Of a DNA stretch of 64,000 nucleotides, positions 22,812 to 37,184 are shown piece by piece. Under the pieces are notes generated by a model. That model was not told the DNA's origin, made no database searches, and saw only the letters and a list, made by a program, of their open reading frames with translations. Position 1 is the stretch's first letter. Each line of letters opens with the position of its first letter. A program made the position numbers and the translations under genes. The stretch spans positions 25,896,833 through 25,960,832 of the forward strand of contig JAQNBH010000011.1 of NCBI GenBank assembly GCA_028752905.1, read 5' to 3'. The DNA is from Cladorhizidae sp. MBARI D1340-BT2 (lineage: Eukaryota > Porifera > Demospongiae > Poecilosclerida > Cladorhizidae).

Positions 22812-25800
22812 GAGTTCATAGCTTGATACACACCTGAGTTCATGGCTTGATGCATGCCAAAGTTAATGGCTTGCTGCACGCCAGAGTTCATGGCTTGCTA
22901 CACACCAGAGTTCATAGCTTCATACCCACCAGAGTTCTTGGCTTGATGCACACCAAATTTCATGGCTTGAAGCATACCAGAGTTTATGGCTTGCTGCACC
23001 AGAGTTCATGTCTTGCTACACACCAGATTTCATAGCTTGATACACATCAGAGTTCATAGCTTGCTGCATTCCAGTGTTCATAGCTTGATGTACACATGTG
23101 TTCATGGCTTGATGCACACTAGAGTTCATGGCTTGTTGCACACCCGAGTTCATGGCTTGATGCACACCAAAGTTTATGTCTTGCTACACACCAGATTTCA
23201 TGGCTTGAAACACCAGAGTTCAGGGCTTGATACACACCAGAGTTCTTGGCATGATGCACACCAGAGTGCAAGGTTGATACACACTAGAGTTCATAGTTCG
23301 ATACACACCAGAATTCATGGTTTGATGCACACCAGAGTTCATAGAGTTCATCGCTTGCTGCACACCAGATTTCATGGCTTGATGCACACCAGAGTTCATG
23401 GATTGATGCACACCAGAGTTAATAGCGTGATACACACCAGAGTTCATGGCTGGATGCACACCAGAGTTCATGGCTTGACACACACCAGAGTTCATGGCTT
23501 GATACACCAGAGTTCATGGCTTGAAACAGAGTTCATGATTGATACACACAAGAGTTCATGTCTTGTTACACACCAGAGTTCATAGCTTGATACACACCAG
23601 AGTTTATCGCTTGATGCATGCCAGAGTTCAAGGCTTGCTGCACGTCAGAGTTAATGGCTTGCTACACACCAGAGTTCTTGTCTTGATACCCACCAGAGTT
23701 CATGGCTTGATGCACACCAAAGTTCATGGCTTGATGCATACCAGAATTCATGGCTTGATGCACACCAGAGTTCATGGGTTGATGCATGCCAGAGTTCATG
23801 GATAGATGCACACCAGAGTTAACAGCTTGATACACACCCGAGTTCATGGCTTGATGCACACCAGAGTTCATGTCTTGCTACACACCAGATTTCATGGCTT
23901 GAAACACCAGAGTTCATGGCTTGATACATGCCAGAGTTCATGGCTTGCTGCACGTCAGAGTTCATGGCTTGCTACACACCAGATTTCTTGGCTTGATACC
24001 CACCAGATTTCATGGCTAGATGCACACCAAAGTTCATGGCTTGATGCAGACCAGAGTTCATGGCTTGATGCACACCAGAGTTCATGTCTTGATACACCAG
24101 AGTTCATGGATTGAAACAGAGTTCATGATTGCTACACACCAGAGTTCATGTCTTGTTACACACCAGAATTCATAGCTTGATACACACCAGAGTTTATGGC
24201 TTGATGCACACCAGAGTTCATGGCTTGACCCACACCAGAGTTCATAGCTTGATACACCTGAGTTCATGGCTTGATACAGAGTTCATGACTGGTACACACC
24301 AGAGTTCATGACTTGCTAACCACCAGAGTTCATAGCTTGATACACACCAGAGTTTATTGCTTGATGCATGCCAGACTTCATGGCTTGCTGCACACCATAG
24401 TTCATGGCTTGATACCCACCAGAGTTCATGGCTTGATGCAAACCAAAGTTCATGGCTTGATGCACACCATAGTTCATGGATGGCTTGATGCACACGAGAG
24501 TTCATGGGTTGATGCACACCACAGTTCATGACTTGATGTTCAATAGAGTTGTTCTTGGTTTGATGCACACAAGAGTTCATTGCTTGATGCACACCAGAGT
24601 TCATTGTTTGATGCACACCAGAGTTCATGGCTTGATACACTCCAGAATTCATGGCATAAGACACCAGAGTTCATGGCTTGATACAGAGTTCATGACTGAT
24701 ATACACCAGAGTGCATGTCTTGCTACACACCAGAGTTCATAGCTTGATACACATCCGAGTTCATGCCTTGATGCACACCAGAGTTCATGTTTTACTACAC
24801 CCCAGAATTCATAGCTTGATACACACCTGAGTTCATGGCTTGATGCATGCCAAAGTTAATGGCTTGCTGCACGCCAGAGTTCATGGCTTGCTACACACCA
24901 GAGTTCATAGCTTGATACATATCCGAGTTCATGCTGTGATGCACACCAGAGTTCATGGCGTGATGCACACCAGAGTGCATGGCTTGATACACACCAGTGT
25001 TCATAGCACAATACACACTGGAATTCATGGCTTGATGCACACCAGAGTTCATAGAGTTATCGCTTGCTGCACACCAGTGGTCATGGCTTGATGCATGCTA
25101 GAGTTCATGGGTTGACGCACACCAGAGTTAACAGCTTGATACACACCCGAGTTCATGGCTTGATGCACACCAGAGTTCATGTCTTGCTACACACCAGATT
25201 TCATGGCTTGAAACACCAGAGTTCATGGCTTGATACATGCCAGAGTTCATGGCTTGCTGCACGTCAGAGTTCATGGCTTGCTACACACCAGATTTCTTGG
25301 CTTGATACCCACCAGATTTCATGGCTTGATGCACACCAAAGTTCATGGCTTGATGCACACCAGAGTTCATGGCTTGATGCAAAACAGAGTTCATGGGTTG
25401 ATGCACGCCAGAGTTCATGGCTTGATATACACCAGAGTTGTTCATGGCTTGATGCACACCATAGTTCATGGCTTAACACACACCAGAGTTCATGGCTTAA
25501 TACAGAGTTCATGACTGCTACACACTAGATTTCATGACTTGCTACACACCAGAGTTCATGTTTTGCTACACCACAGAGTTAATAGCTTGATACAGACCAG
25601 AGTTCATATCTTGATATCCACCAGAGTTCATGGCTTGATACACACCAGAGTGCATAGCTTGTTACGGAGTTCATGGTTACTGACACCAGAATTCATGTCT
25701 TGATACACACAATAGTTCATGGCTTGATGCACACAAGAGTTCAGAGAGTTCATCGCTTGCTGCCCACCCAAAGTCATGGCTTGATGCACACCCGAGTTCA

Positions 25801-28790
25801 TAGCTTGATACACACCTGAGTTCATCGCTTGATGCATGCCAAAGTTAATGGCTTGCTGCACGCCAGAGTTCATGGCTTGCTACACACCAGAGTTCATAGC
25901 TTCATACCCACCAGAGTTCTTGGCTTGATGCACACCAAATTTCATGGCTTGAAGCATACCAGAGTTTATGGCTTGCTGCACCAGAGTTCATGTCTTGCTA
26001 CACACCAGATTTCATAGCTTGATACACATCAGAGTTCATAGCTTGCTGCATTCCAGTGTTCATAGCTTGATGTACACATATGTTCATGGCTTGATGCACA
26101 CTAGAGTTCATGGCTTGTTGCACACCCGAGTTCATGGCTTGATGCACACCAAAGTTTATGTCTTGCTACACACCAGATTTCATGGCTTGAAACACCAGAG
26201 TTCAGGGCTTGATACACACCAGAGTTCTTGGCATGATGCACACCAGAGTGCAAGGTTGATACACACCAGAGTTCATAGTTCGATACACACCAGAATTCAT
26301 GGTTTGATGCACACCAGAGTTCATAGAGTTCATCGCTTGCTGCACACCAGATTTCATGGCTTGAAGCACACCAGAGTTCATGGATTGATGCACACCAGAG
26401 TTAATAGCGTGATACACACCAGAGTTCATGGCTGGATGCACACCAGAGTTCATGGCTTGACACACACCAGAGTTCATGGCTTGATACACCAGAGTTCATG
26501 GCTTGAAACAGAGTTCATGATTGATACACACAAGAGTTCATGTCTTGTTACACACCAGAGTTCATAGCTTGATACACACCAGAGTTTATCGCTTGATGCA
26601 TGCCAGAGTTCAAGGCTTGCTGCACGTCAGAGTTAATGGCTTGCTACACACCAGATTTCTTGTCTTGATACCCACCAGAGTTCATGGCTTGATGCACACC
26701 AAAGTTCATGGCTTGATGCATACCAGAATTCATGGCTTGATGCACACCAGAGTTCATGGGTTGATGCATGCCAGAGTTCATGGATAGATGCACACCAGAG
26801 TTAACAGCTTGATACACACCCGAGTTCATGGCTTGATGCACACCAGAGTTCATGTCTTGCTACACACCAGATTTCATGGCTTGAAACACCAGAGTTCATG
26901 GCTTGATACATGCCAGAGTTCATGGCTTGCTGCACGTCAGAGTTCATGGCTTGCTACACACCAGATTTCTTGGCTTGATACCCACCAGATTTCATGGCTA
27001 GATGCACACCAAAGTTCATGGCTTGATGCACACCAGAGTTCATGGCTTGATGCACACCAGAGTTCATGTCTTGATACACCAGAGTTCATGGATTGAAACA
27101 GAGTTCATGATTGCTACACACCAGAGTTCATGTCTTGTTACACACCAGAATTCATAGCTTGATACACACCAGAGTTTATGGCTTGATGCACACCAGAGTT
27201 CATGGCTTGACCCACACCAGAGTTCATAGCTTGATACACCTGAGTTCATGGCTTGATACAGAGTTCATGACTGGTACACACCAGAGTTCATGACTTGCTA
27301 ACCACCAGAGTTCATAGCTTGATACACACCAGAGTTTATTGCTTGATGCATGCCAGACTTCATGGCTTGCTGCACACCATAGTTCATGGCTTGATACCCA
27401 CCAGAGTTCATGGCTTGATGCAAACCAAAGTTCATGGCTTGATGCACACCATAGTTCATGGATGGCTTGATGCACACGAGAGTTCATGGGTTGATGCACA
27501 CCACAGTTCATGACTTGATGTTCAATAGAGTTGTTCTTGGTTTGATGCACACAAGAGTTCATTGCTTGATGCACACCAGAGTTCATTGTTTGATGCACAC
27601 CAGAGTTCATGGCTTGATACACTCCAGAATTCATGGCATAAGACACCAGAGTTCATGGCTTGATACAGAGTTCATGGCTGATATACACCAGAGTGCATGT
27701 CTTGCTACACACCAGAGTTCATAGCTTGATACACATCCGAGTTCATGCCTTGATGCACACCAGAGTTCATGTTTTACTACACCCCAGAATTCATAGCTTG
27801 ATACACACCTGAGTTCATGGCTTGATGCATGCCAAAGTTAATGGCTTGCTGCACGCCAGAGTTTATGGCTTGCTACACACCAGAGTTCATAGCTTGATAC
27901 ATATCCGAGTTCATGCTGTGATGCATACCAGAGTTCATGGCGTGATGCACACCAGAGTGCATGGCTTGATACACACCAGTGTTCATAGCACAATACACAC
28001 TGGAATTCATGGCTTGATGCACACCAGAGTTCATAGAGTTATCGCTTGCTGCACACCAGTGGTCATGGCTTGATGCATGCTAGAGTTCATGGGTTGACGC
28101 ACACCAGAGTTAACAGCTTGATACACACCCGAGTTCATGGCTTGATGCACACCAGAGTTCATGTCTTGCTACACACCAGATTTCATGGCTTGAAACACCA
28201 GAGTTCATGGCTTGATACATGCCAGAGTTCATGGCTTGCTGCACGTCAGAGTTCATGGCTTGCTACACACCAGATTTCTTGGCTTGATACCCACCAGATT
28301 TCATGGCTTGATGCACACCAAAGTTCATGGCTTGATGCACACCAGAGTTCATGGCTTGATGCAAAACAGAGTTCATGGGTTGATGCACGCCAGAGTTCAT
28401 GGCTTGATATACACCAGAGTTGTTCATGGCTTGATGCACACCATAGTTCATGGCTTAACACACACCAGAGTTCATGGCTTAATACAGAGTTCATGACTGC
28501 TACACACTAGATTTCATGACTTGCTACACACCAGAGTTCATGTTTTGCTACACCACAGAGTTAATAGCTTGATACAGACCAGAGTTCATATCTTGATATC
28601 CACCAGAGTTCATGGCTTGATACACACCAGAGTGCATAGCTTGTTACGGAGTTCATGGTTACTTACACCAGAATTCATGTCTTGATACACACAATAGTTC
28701 ATGGCTTGATGCACACAAGAGTTCATAGAGTTCATCGCTTGCTGCCCACCCAAAGTCATGGCTTGATGCACACCCGAGTTCATAGCTTGA
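22812..28790. repeat. Higher-order tandem duplication, offset 2982 bp
   Basis: Two near-identical 2982-bp blocks (about 22812-25793 and 25794-28775). Long stretches look identical base for base, for example around 24129 and 27111, with only scattered differences elsewhere. Part of the first block (23.6-25.5 kb) also matches 15.3-17.2 kb at offset 8317. This is one of the youngest amplifications in the array, or a place where assembly should be checked. Confidence 0.9.
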
Positions 28791-31700
28791 TGCAGACCAG
28801 AGTTTATGGTTAGAAGCACACCCGAGTTCATGGCTTTATGCACACCAGAGTTCATGGCTTGATGCACACCAGAGTTCTTGGCATGATGCACACCAGAGTG
28901 CAAGGTTGATACACACCAGAGTTCATAGTTCGATACACACCAGAATTCATGGTTTGATGCAGACCAGAGTTCATAGAGTTCATCGCTTGCTGCACACCAG
29001 AATTCATGGCTTGATGCACACCAGAGTTCATGGATTGATGCACACCAGAGTTAATAGCTTGATACACACCAGAGTTCATGGCTGGATGCACACCAGAGTT
29101 CATGACTTGACACACACCAGAGTTCATGTCTTGATACACCAGAGTTCATGGCTTGAAACAGAGTTCCATGATTGCTACACACCAGAGTTCATGTCTTGTT
29201 ACACACCAGAGTTCATAGCTTGATACACACCAGAGTTTATGGCTTGATGCACACCAGAGTTCATGGCTTGACCCACACCAGAGTTCATAGCTTGATACAC
29301 CTGAGTTCATGGCTTGATACAGAGTTCATGACTGGTACACACCAGATTTCATGACTTGCTAACCACCAGAGTTCATAGCTTGATACACACTAGAATTTAT
29401 TGCTTGATGCATGCCAGACTTCATGGCTTGCTGCACTTCAGAATTCATGGCTTGCTACACACCATAGTTCATGGCTTGATAACTACCAGAGTTCATGGCT
29501 TGATGCAAACCAAAGTTCATGGCTTGATGCACACCATAGTTCATGGCTTGATGCACACGAGAGTTCATTGCTTGACACACTCCAGAATTCATGGCATAAG
29601 ACACCAGAGTTCATGGCTTGATACAGAGTTCATGACTGATATACACCAGAGTGCATGTCTTGCTACACACCAGAGTTCATGGCTTGATACACATCTGCAT
29701 TCATGCCTTGATGCACACCAGAGTTCATGTTTTACTACAGCCCAGAGTTCATGGCTTGATACACTCCTGAGTTCATGGCTTGATGCATGCCAAAGTTAAT
29801 GGCTTGCTGCACGCAAGAGTTCATAGCTTGATACACACCAGAGTATATGGCTTGATGCATGCCAGAGTTCATGGCTTGCTGCAAGTCAGAGTTCATGGCT
29901 TGCTACACACCAGAGTTCTTGGCTTGATACCCACCAGAATTCATGGCTTGATGCACACCAAAGTTCACGGCTTGATGCACACCAGAGTTCATTGTTGATG
30001 CACACCAGAGTTCATGGGTTGATGCACACCAGAGTGCATGGCTTGATGTGCAACAGATTTCATGGCTTGATGCACACTTTATTTCATGGCTTGATGCACA
30101 CCAGAGTTCATGGCTTGAGACAACAGCTTGATACAGAGTTCATGACTGCTACACACCAGAGTTCATTTCTTGCTACACACCAGAGTTCATGTTTTACTAC
30201 ACCCCAGAGTTCATATCTTGATACACACCTGAGTTCATGGCTTGATGCATGCCAAAGTTAATGGCTTGCTGCACGCCAGAGTTCATGGCTTGCTACACAC
30301 CAGAGTTCATAGCTTCATACCCACCAGAGTTCTTGGCTTGATGCACACCAAATTTCATGGCTTGAACATACCAGAGTTTATGGCTTGCTGCACACCAGAG
30401 TTCATGTCTTACTACACACCAGATTTCATAGCTTAATACAGATCAGAGTTCATAGCTTGCTGGATTCCAGTGTTCATAGCTTGATGTACACATGTGTTCA
30501 TGGCTTGATGCATACCAGAGTTCATGGCTTGGTCTTAACACACCAGGGTTCATGGTTTGCTGCACACCAGAGTTCATGGCTTGATACAGAGTTCATGACT
30601 GCCACACACCAGAATGCATAGCTTGATACACACCAGAGTTAATGGCTTGATGCACGCAGTTTATGGCTTGCTACACACCAGATTTCAAAGCTTAATAGAC
30701 ATCAGAATTCATAGCTTGCTGCATTCCAGTGTTCATAGCTTGATGTACACATGTGTTCATGGCTTGATGCATACCAGAGTTCATGGCTTGGTACACACCA
30801 GAGTACATGGCTTAACATACCAGGGTTCATGGTTTGATGCACGCAGTTAATGGCTTGCTACACACCAGAGTTCATGGCATTATGCACATCATAGTTAATG
30901 GCTTGGTGCACACCAGAGTTCATGGGTTGATGCAAACCAGAGTTAATAGCTTGATACACAATAGAGTTCATGGCTTGATGCACACCAGAGTTCATGGCTT
31001 GATGCACACCAGAGTTCATTGGTTGATGCACACCAGAGTTCATGGCTTGACACACTACAGAATTCATGGCATAAGACACCTGAGTTCATGGCTTGATACA
31101 GAGTTCATGACTGCTACACACCAGAGTTCATGACTTGCTACACACCAGAGTTCATGTTTTGCTACACCACAGAGTTAATAGCTTGACACAGACCAGAGTT
31201 CATATCTTGATATCCACCAGAGTTCATGGCTTGATACACACCAGAGTGCATAGCTTGTTACGGAGTTCATGGTTACTGACACCAGAATTCATGTCTTGAT
31301 ATACACCATAGTTCATGGCTTGATGCACACCAGAGTTCATAGAGTTCATCGCTTGCTGCCCACCCGAAGTCATGGCTTGATGCACACCCGAGTTCATAGC
31401 TTGATGCACACCAGAGTTTATGGTTAGAAGCACACCCGAGTTCATGGCTTTATGCACACCAGAGTTCATGGCTTGATGCACACCAGAGTGCAAGGTTGAT
31501 ACACACCAGAGTTCATAGTTCGATACACACCAGAATTCATGGTTTGATGCACACCAGAGTTCATAGAGTTCATCGCTTGCTGCACACCAGATTTCATGGC
31601 TTGATGCACACCAGAGTTCATGGATTGATGCACACCAGAGTTAATAGCTTGATACATACCAGAGTTCATGGCTGGATGCACACCAGAGTTCATGGCTTGA

Positions 31701-32295
31701 CACACATCAGAGTTCATGGCTTGAAACAGAGTTCCATGATTGCTACACACCAGAGTTCATGTCTTGTTACACACCAGAGTTCATAGCTTGATACACACCA
31801 GAGTTTATGGCTTGATGCACACCAGAGTTCATGGCTTGACCCACACCAGAGTTCATAGCTTGATACACCTGAGTTCATGGCTTGATACAGAGTTCATGAC
31901 TGGTACACACCAGAGTTCATGACTTCCTAACCACCAGAGTTCATAGCTTGATTCACACCAGAGTTTATTGCTTGATGCATGCCAGACTTCATGGCTTGCT
32001 GCACTTCAGAATTCATGGCTTGCTACACACCATAGTTCATGGCTTGTTACCCACCAGAGTTCATGGCTTGAGGCAAACCAAAGTTCATGGCTTGATGCAC
32101 ACCATAGTTCATGGCTTGATGCACACGAGAGTTCATGGGTTGATGCACACCACAGTTCATGACTTGATGTAAACTAGAGTTGTTCTTGGCTTGATGCACA
32201 CAAGAATTCATTGCTTGATGGACACCAGAGTTCATTGGTTGATGCACACCAGAGTTCATGGCTTGACACACTCCAGAATTCATGGCATAAGACAC
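28427..32295. repeat. Distant higher-order duplicate of 18.2-22.1 kb
   Basis: Blocks from 18.43 to 22.1 kb reappear about 10.18-10.23 kb later (18990 at 29172, 19174 at 29356, 19598 at 29780, 20457 at 30614, 21268 at 31496). The offset changes in steps close to 24 bp, as expected from gain or loss of single units after the duplication. Confidence 0.75.
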
Positions 32296-35200
32296 CAGAG
32301 TTCATGGCTTGATACAGAGTTCATGACTGATATACACCAGAGTGCATGTCTTGCTACACACCAGAGTTCATAGCTTGATACACATCCGAGTTCATGCCTT
32401 GATGCACACCAGAGTTCATGTTTTACTACACCCCAGAGTTCATAGCTTGATACACACCTGAGTTCATGGCTTGATGCATGCCAAAGTTAATGGCTTGCTG
32501 CACGCTAGAGTTCATGGCTTGCTACACACCAGAGTTCAAAGCTTCATACCCACCAGAGTTCTTGGCTTGATGCACACCAAATTTAATGGCTTGAAGCATA
32601 CCAGAGTTTATGGCTTGCTGCACACCAGAGTTCATGTCTTGCTACACACCAGATTTCATAGCACAGAGTTCATAGCTTGATGTACACATGTGTTCATGGC
32701 TTGATGCATACCAGAGTTCATGGCTTGGTACACACCAGAGTATATGGCTTGATGCAGACCAGAATTCATGGCTTGATGCACACCAGAGTTCATTGGTTAT
32801 TGCATGCCAGAGTTCATGGCTTGATGTACACCAGAGTTGTTCATGGCTTGATGCACACCATAGTTCATGGCTTGATGCACACCATAGTTCATGGCTTGAT
32901 GCACACGAGAGTTCATTGCTTGACACACTCCAGAATTCATGATATAAGACACCAGAGTTCATGGCTTGATACAGAGTTCATGACTGATATACACCAGAGT
33001 GCATGTCTTGCTACACACCAGAGTTCTTAGCTTGATACAAATCCGAGTTCATGCCTTGATGCACACCAGAGTTCATGTTTTACTACACCCCAGAGTTCAT
33101 AGCTTGATACACACCTGAGTTCATGGCTTGATGCATGCCAAAGTTAATGGCTTGCTGCACACCAGAGTTCATGTCTTGCTACACACCAGATTTCATAGCT
33201 TGATATACATCAGAGTTCATAGGTTACTGCATTCCAGTGTTCATAGCTTGATGTACACATGTGTTCATGGCTTGATGCATATCAGAGTTCATGGCTTGGT
33301 ACACACCAGAGTACATGGCTTGATACCCACCAGAGTTCATGGCTTGATGCACACCAAAGTTCATGGCTTGATGCAGACCAGAATTCATGGCTTGATGCAC
33401 ACCAGAGTTCATGGGTTATTGCATGCCAGAGTTCAGGGCTTGATGTACACCAGAGTTGTTCATGGCTTGATGCTCACCATAGTTCATGGCTTGATGCACA
33501 CCAGAGTTCATGGCTTAAGAAACACCAGAGTTCAGGGCTTGAGACACCAGAGTTTATGGCATGATACAGAGTTCGTGACTGCTACACACCAGAGTTCATG
33601 TCATGCTACACACCAGAGTTCATGTTTTGCTACACCCCAGTCTTCATAGCTCGATACATACCAGAGTTCATGTCTTGCTACATACCAGAGTTAATAACTT
33701 GATACATACCAGAGTTCATGGCTTGATGCACACCAGATATGATGGCTTGACACACACCAGTGTTCATGGCTTGATACACCATAGTTCATGGCTTGATAAA
33801 GAGTTCATGGCTGCTACAGACCAGAGTTCATGTCTTGTTACACACAAGAGTTCATAGCTTGATACACACCAGAGTATATGGCTTGATGCAAGTCAGAGTT
33901 CATGGCTTGCTACACACCAGAGTTCTTGGCTTGATACCCACCAGAATTTATGGCTTGATGCACACCAAAGTTCACGGCTTGATGCGCACCAGAGTTCATT
34001 ATTGATTCACACCAGAGTTCATGAGTTGATGCACACCAGAGTGCATGGCTTGATGTGCAACAGAGTTCATGGCTTGATGCACACTTTATTTCATGGCTTG
34101 ATGCACACCAGAGTTCATGGCTTGACACACACCAGAGTTCATGGCTTGAGACAACAGCTTGATACAGAGTTCATGACTGCTACACACCAGAGTTCATTTC
34201 TTGCTACACACCAGAGTTCATGTTTTACTACACCCCAGAGTTCATAGCTTGATACACACCTGAGTTCATGGCTTGATGCATGCCAAAGTTAATGGCTTGC
34301 TGCACGCCAGAGTTCATGGCTTGCTACACACCAGAGTTCATAGCTTCATACCCACCAGAGTTCTTGGCTTGATGCACACCACAGTTCATGTCTTACTACA
34401 CACCAGATTTCATAGCTTAATACACATCAGAGTTCATAGCTTGCTGCATTCCAGTGCTCATAGCTTGATGTACACATGTGTTCATGGCTTGATGCATACC
34501 AGAGTTCATGGCTTGGTCTTAACACACCAGGGTTCATGGTTTGCTGCACACCAGAGTTCATGGCTTGATACAGAGTTCATGACTGCTACACACCAGAATG
34601 CATAGCTTGATACACACCAGAGTTAATGGCTTGATGAACGCAGTTTATGGCTTGCTACACACCAGAGTTCATGGCATTATGCACATCATAGTTAATGGCT
34701 TGGTGCACACCAGAGTTCATGGGTTGATGCAAATCAGAGTTAATAGCTTGATACACAATAGAGTTCATGGCTTGATGCACACCAGAGTTTATGGCTTGAT
34801 GCACACCAGAGTTCATTGGTTGATGCACACCAGAGTTCATGGCTTGAGACACTCCAGAATTCATGGCATAAGACACCAGAGTTCATGGCTTGATACAGAG
34901 TTCATGAGACTGATATACACCAGAGTGCATGTCTTGCTACACACCAGAGTTCATAGCTTGATACACATCCGAGTTCATGCCTTGCTACACACCAGAGTTC
35001 ATGTTTTACTACACCCCAGAGTTCATAGCTTGATACGCACCTGATTTCATGGCTTGATGCATGCCAAAGTTAATGGCTTGCTGCACGCCAGAGTTCATGG
35101 CTTGCTACACACCAGAGTTCATTGCTTCATACCCACCAGAGTTCTTGGCTTGATGCACACCAAATTTCATGGCTTGAAGCATACCAGAGTTTATGGCTTG

Positions 35201-37184
35201 CTGCACACCAGAGTTCATGTCTTACTACACACCAGATTTCATAGCTTAATACACATCAGAGTTCATAGCTTGCTGCATTCCAGTGTTCATAGCTTGATGT
35301 ACACATGTGTTCATGGCTTGATGCATACTCGAGTTCATGGCTTGGTACACACCAGAGTACATGGCTTAACACACCAGGGTTCATGGTTTGCTGCACACCA
35401 GAGTTCATGGCTTGATACAGAGTTCATGACTGCTACACACCAGAATACATAACTTGATACACACCAGAGTTAATGGCTTGATGCACGCAGTTTATGGCTT
35501 GCTACACACCAGAGTTCATGGCATTATGCACATCAGAGTTATTAGCTTGGTGCACACCAGAGTTCATGGGTTGATGCAAACCAGAGTTAATAGCTTGATA
35601 CACAACAGAGTTCATGGCTTGATGCACACCAGAGTTCATGGCTTGATGCACACCAGAGTTCATTGGTTGATGCACACCAGAGTTCATGGTTTGACACACT
35701 CCAGAATTCATGGCATAAGACACCAGATTGCATGTCTTGCTACACACCAGAGTTCATAGCTTGATACACATCAGAGTTCATAGGTTGCTGCATTCCAGTG
35801 TTCATAGCTTGATGTACACATGTGTTCATGGCTTGATGCAAACTAGAGTTCATGGCTTGTTGCACACCCGAATTCATGGCTTGATGCACACTAGAGTTCA
35901 TGTCTTGCTACACACCAGATTTCATGGCTTAAAACACCAGAGTTCATGGCTTGATACATGCCAGAGTTCATGGCTTGCTGCACGTCAGAGTTCATGGCTT
36001 GCTACACATCAGAGTTCATGGCTTGATGCAAACCAAAGTTCATGGCTTGATGCACACCAGAGTTCATGGCTTGATGCACAACAGAGTTCATGGCTTGATG
36101 CACGCCAGAGTTCATGGCTTGATATATACCAGAGTTGTTCATGGCTTGATGCACACCATAGTTCATGGCTTGATTCACACCATAGTTCATGGCTTGATGC
36201 ACACGAGAGTTCATGGGTTGATGCACACCACCGTTCATGACTTGATGTACACTAGAGTTGTTCTTGGCTTGATGCACACAAGAGTTCATTGCTTGATGCA
36301 CACCAGAGTTCATTGGATGATGCACACCAGAGTTAATGGCTTGACACACTCCAGAATTCATGGCATAAGACACCAGAGTTCATGGCTTGATACAGAGTTC
36401 ATGACTGATATACACCAGAGTGCATGACTTGCTACACACCAGAGTTCATAGATTGATACACATCCGAGTTCATGCCTTGATGCACACCAGAGTTCATGTT
36501 TTACTACACCCCAGAGTTCATAGCTTGATACACACCTGAGTTCATGGCTTGATGCATACCAAAGTTAATGGCATGCTGCACGCCAGAGTTCATGGCTTGC
36601 CACACACCAGAGTTCATAGCTTCATACCCACCAGAGTTCTTGGCTTGATGCACACCAAATTTCATGGCTTGAAGCACACCAGAGTTCATGTCTTGCTACA
36701 CACCAGATTTCATAGCTTGATACACATCAGAATTCATAGGTTGCTGCATTCCAGTGTTCATAGCTTGATGTACACATGTGTTCATGGCTTGATGCAAACT
36801 AGAGTTCATGGCTTGTTGCACACCCGAGTTCATGGCTTGATGCACACCAGAGTTCATGATTTCATGGCTTGAAACACCAGAGTTCATGGCTTGATACATG
36901 CCAGAGTTCATGGCTTGCTGCACATCAGAGTTCATGGCTTGCTACACACCAGAGTGCATGGTTTGATGCACACCAGAGTTCATAGAGTTCATCGCTTGCT
37001 GCACACCAGATTTTATGGCTTGATGCACACCAGAGTTCATGGCTTGATACAGAGTTCATGACTGATATACACCAGAGTGCATGTCTTGCTACACACCAGA
37101 GTTCATAGCTTGATACACATCCGAGTTCATGCCTTGATGCACACCAGAGTTCATGTTTTACTACACCCCAGAGTTCATAGCTTG

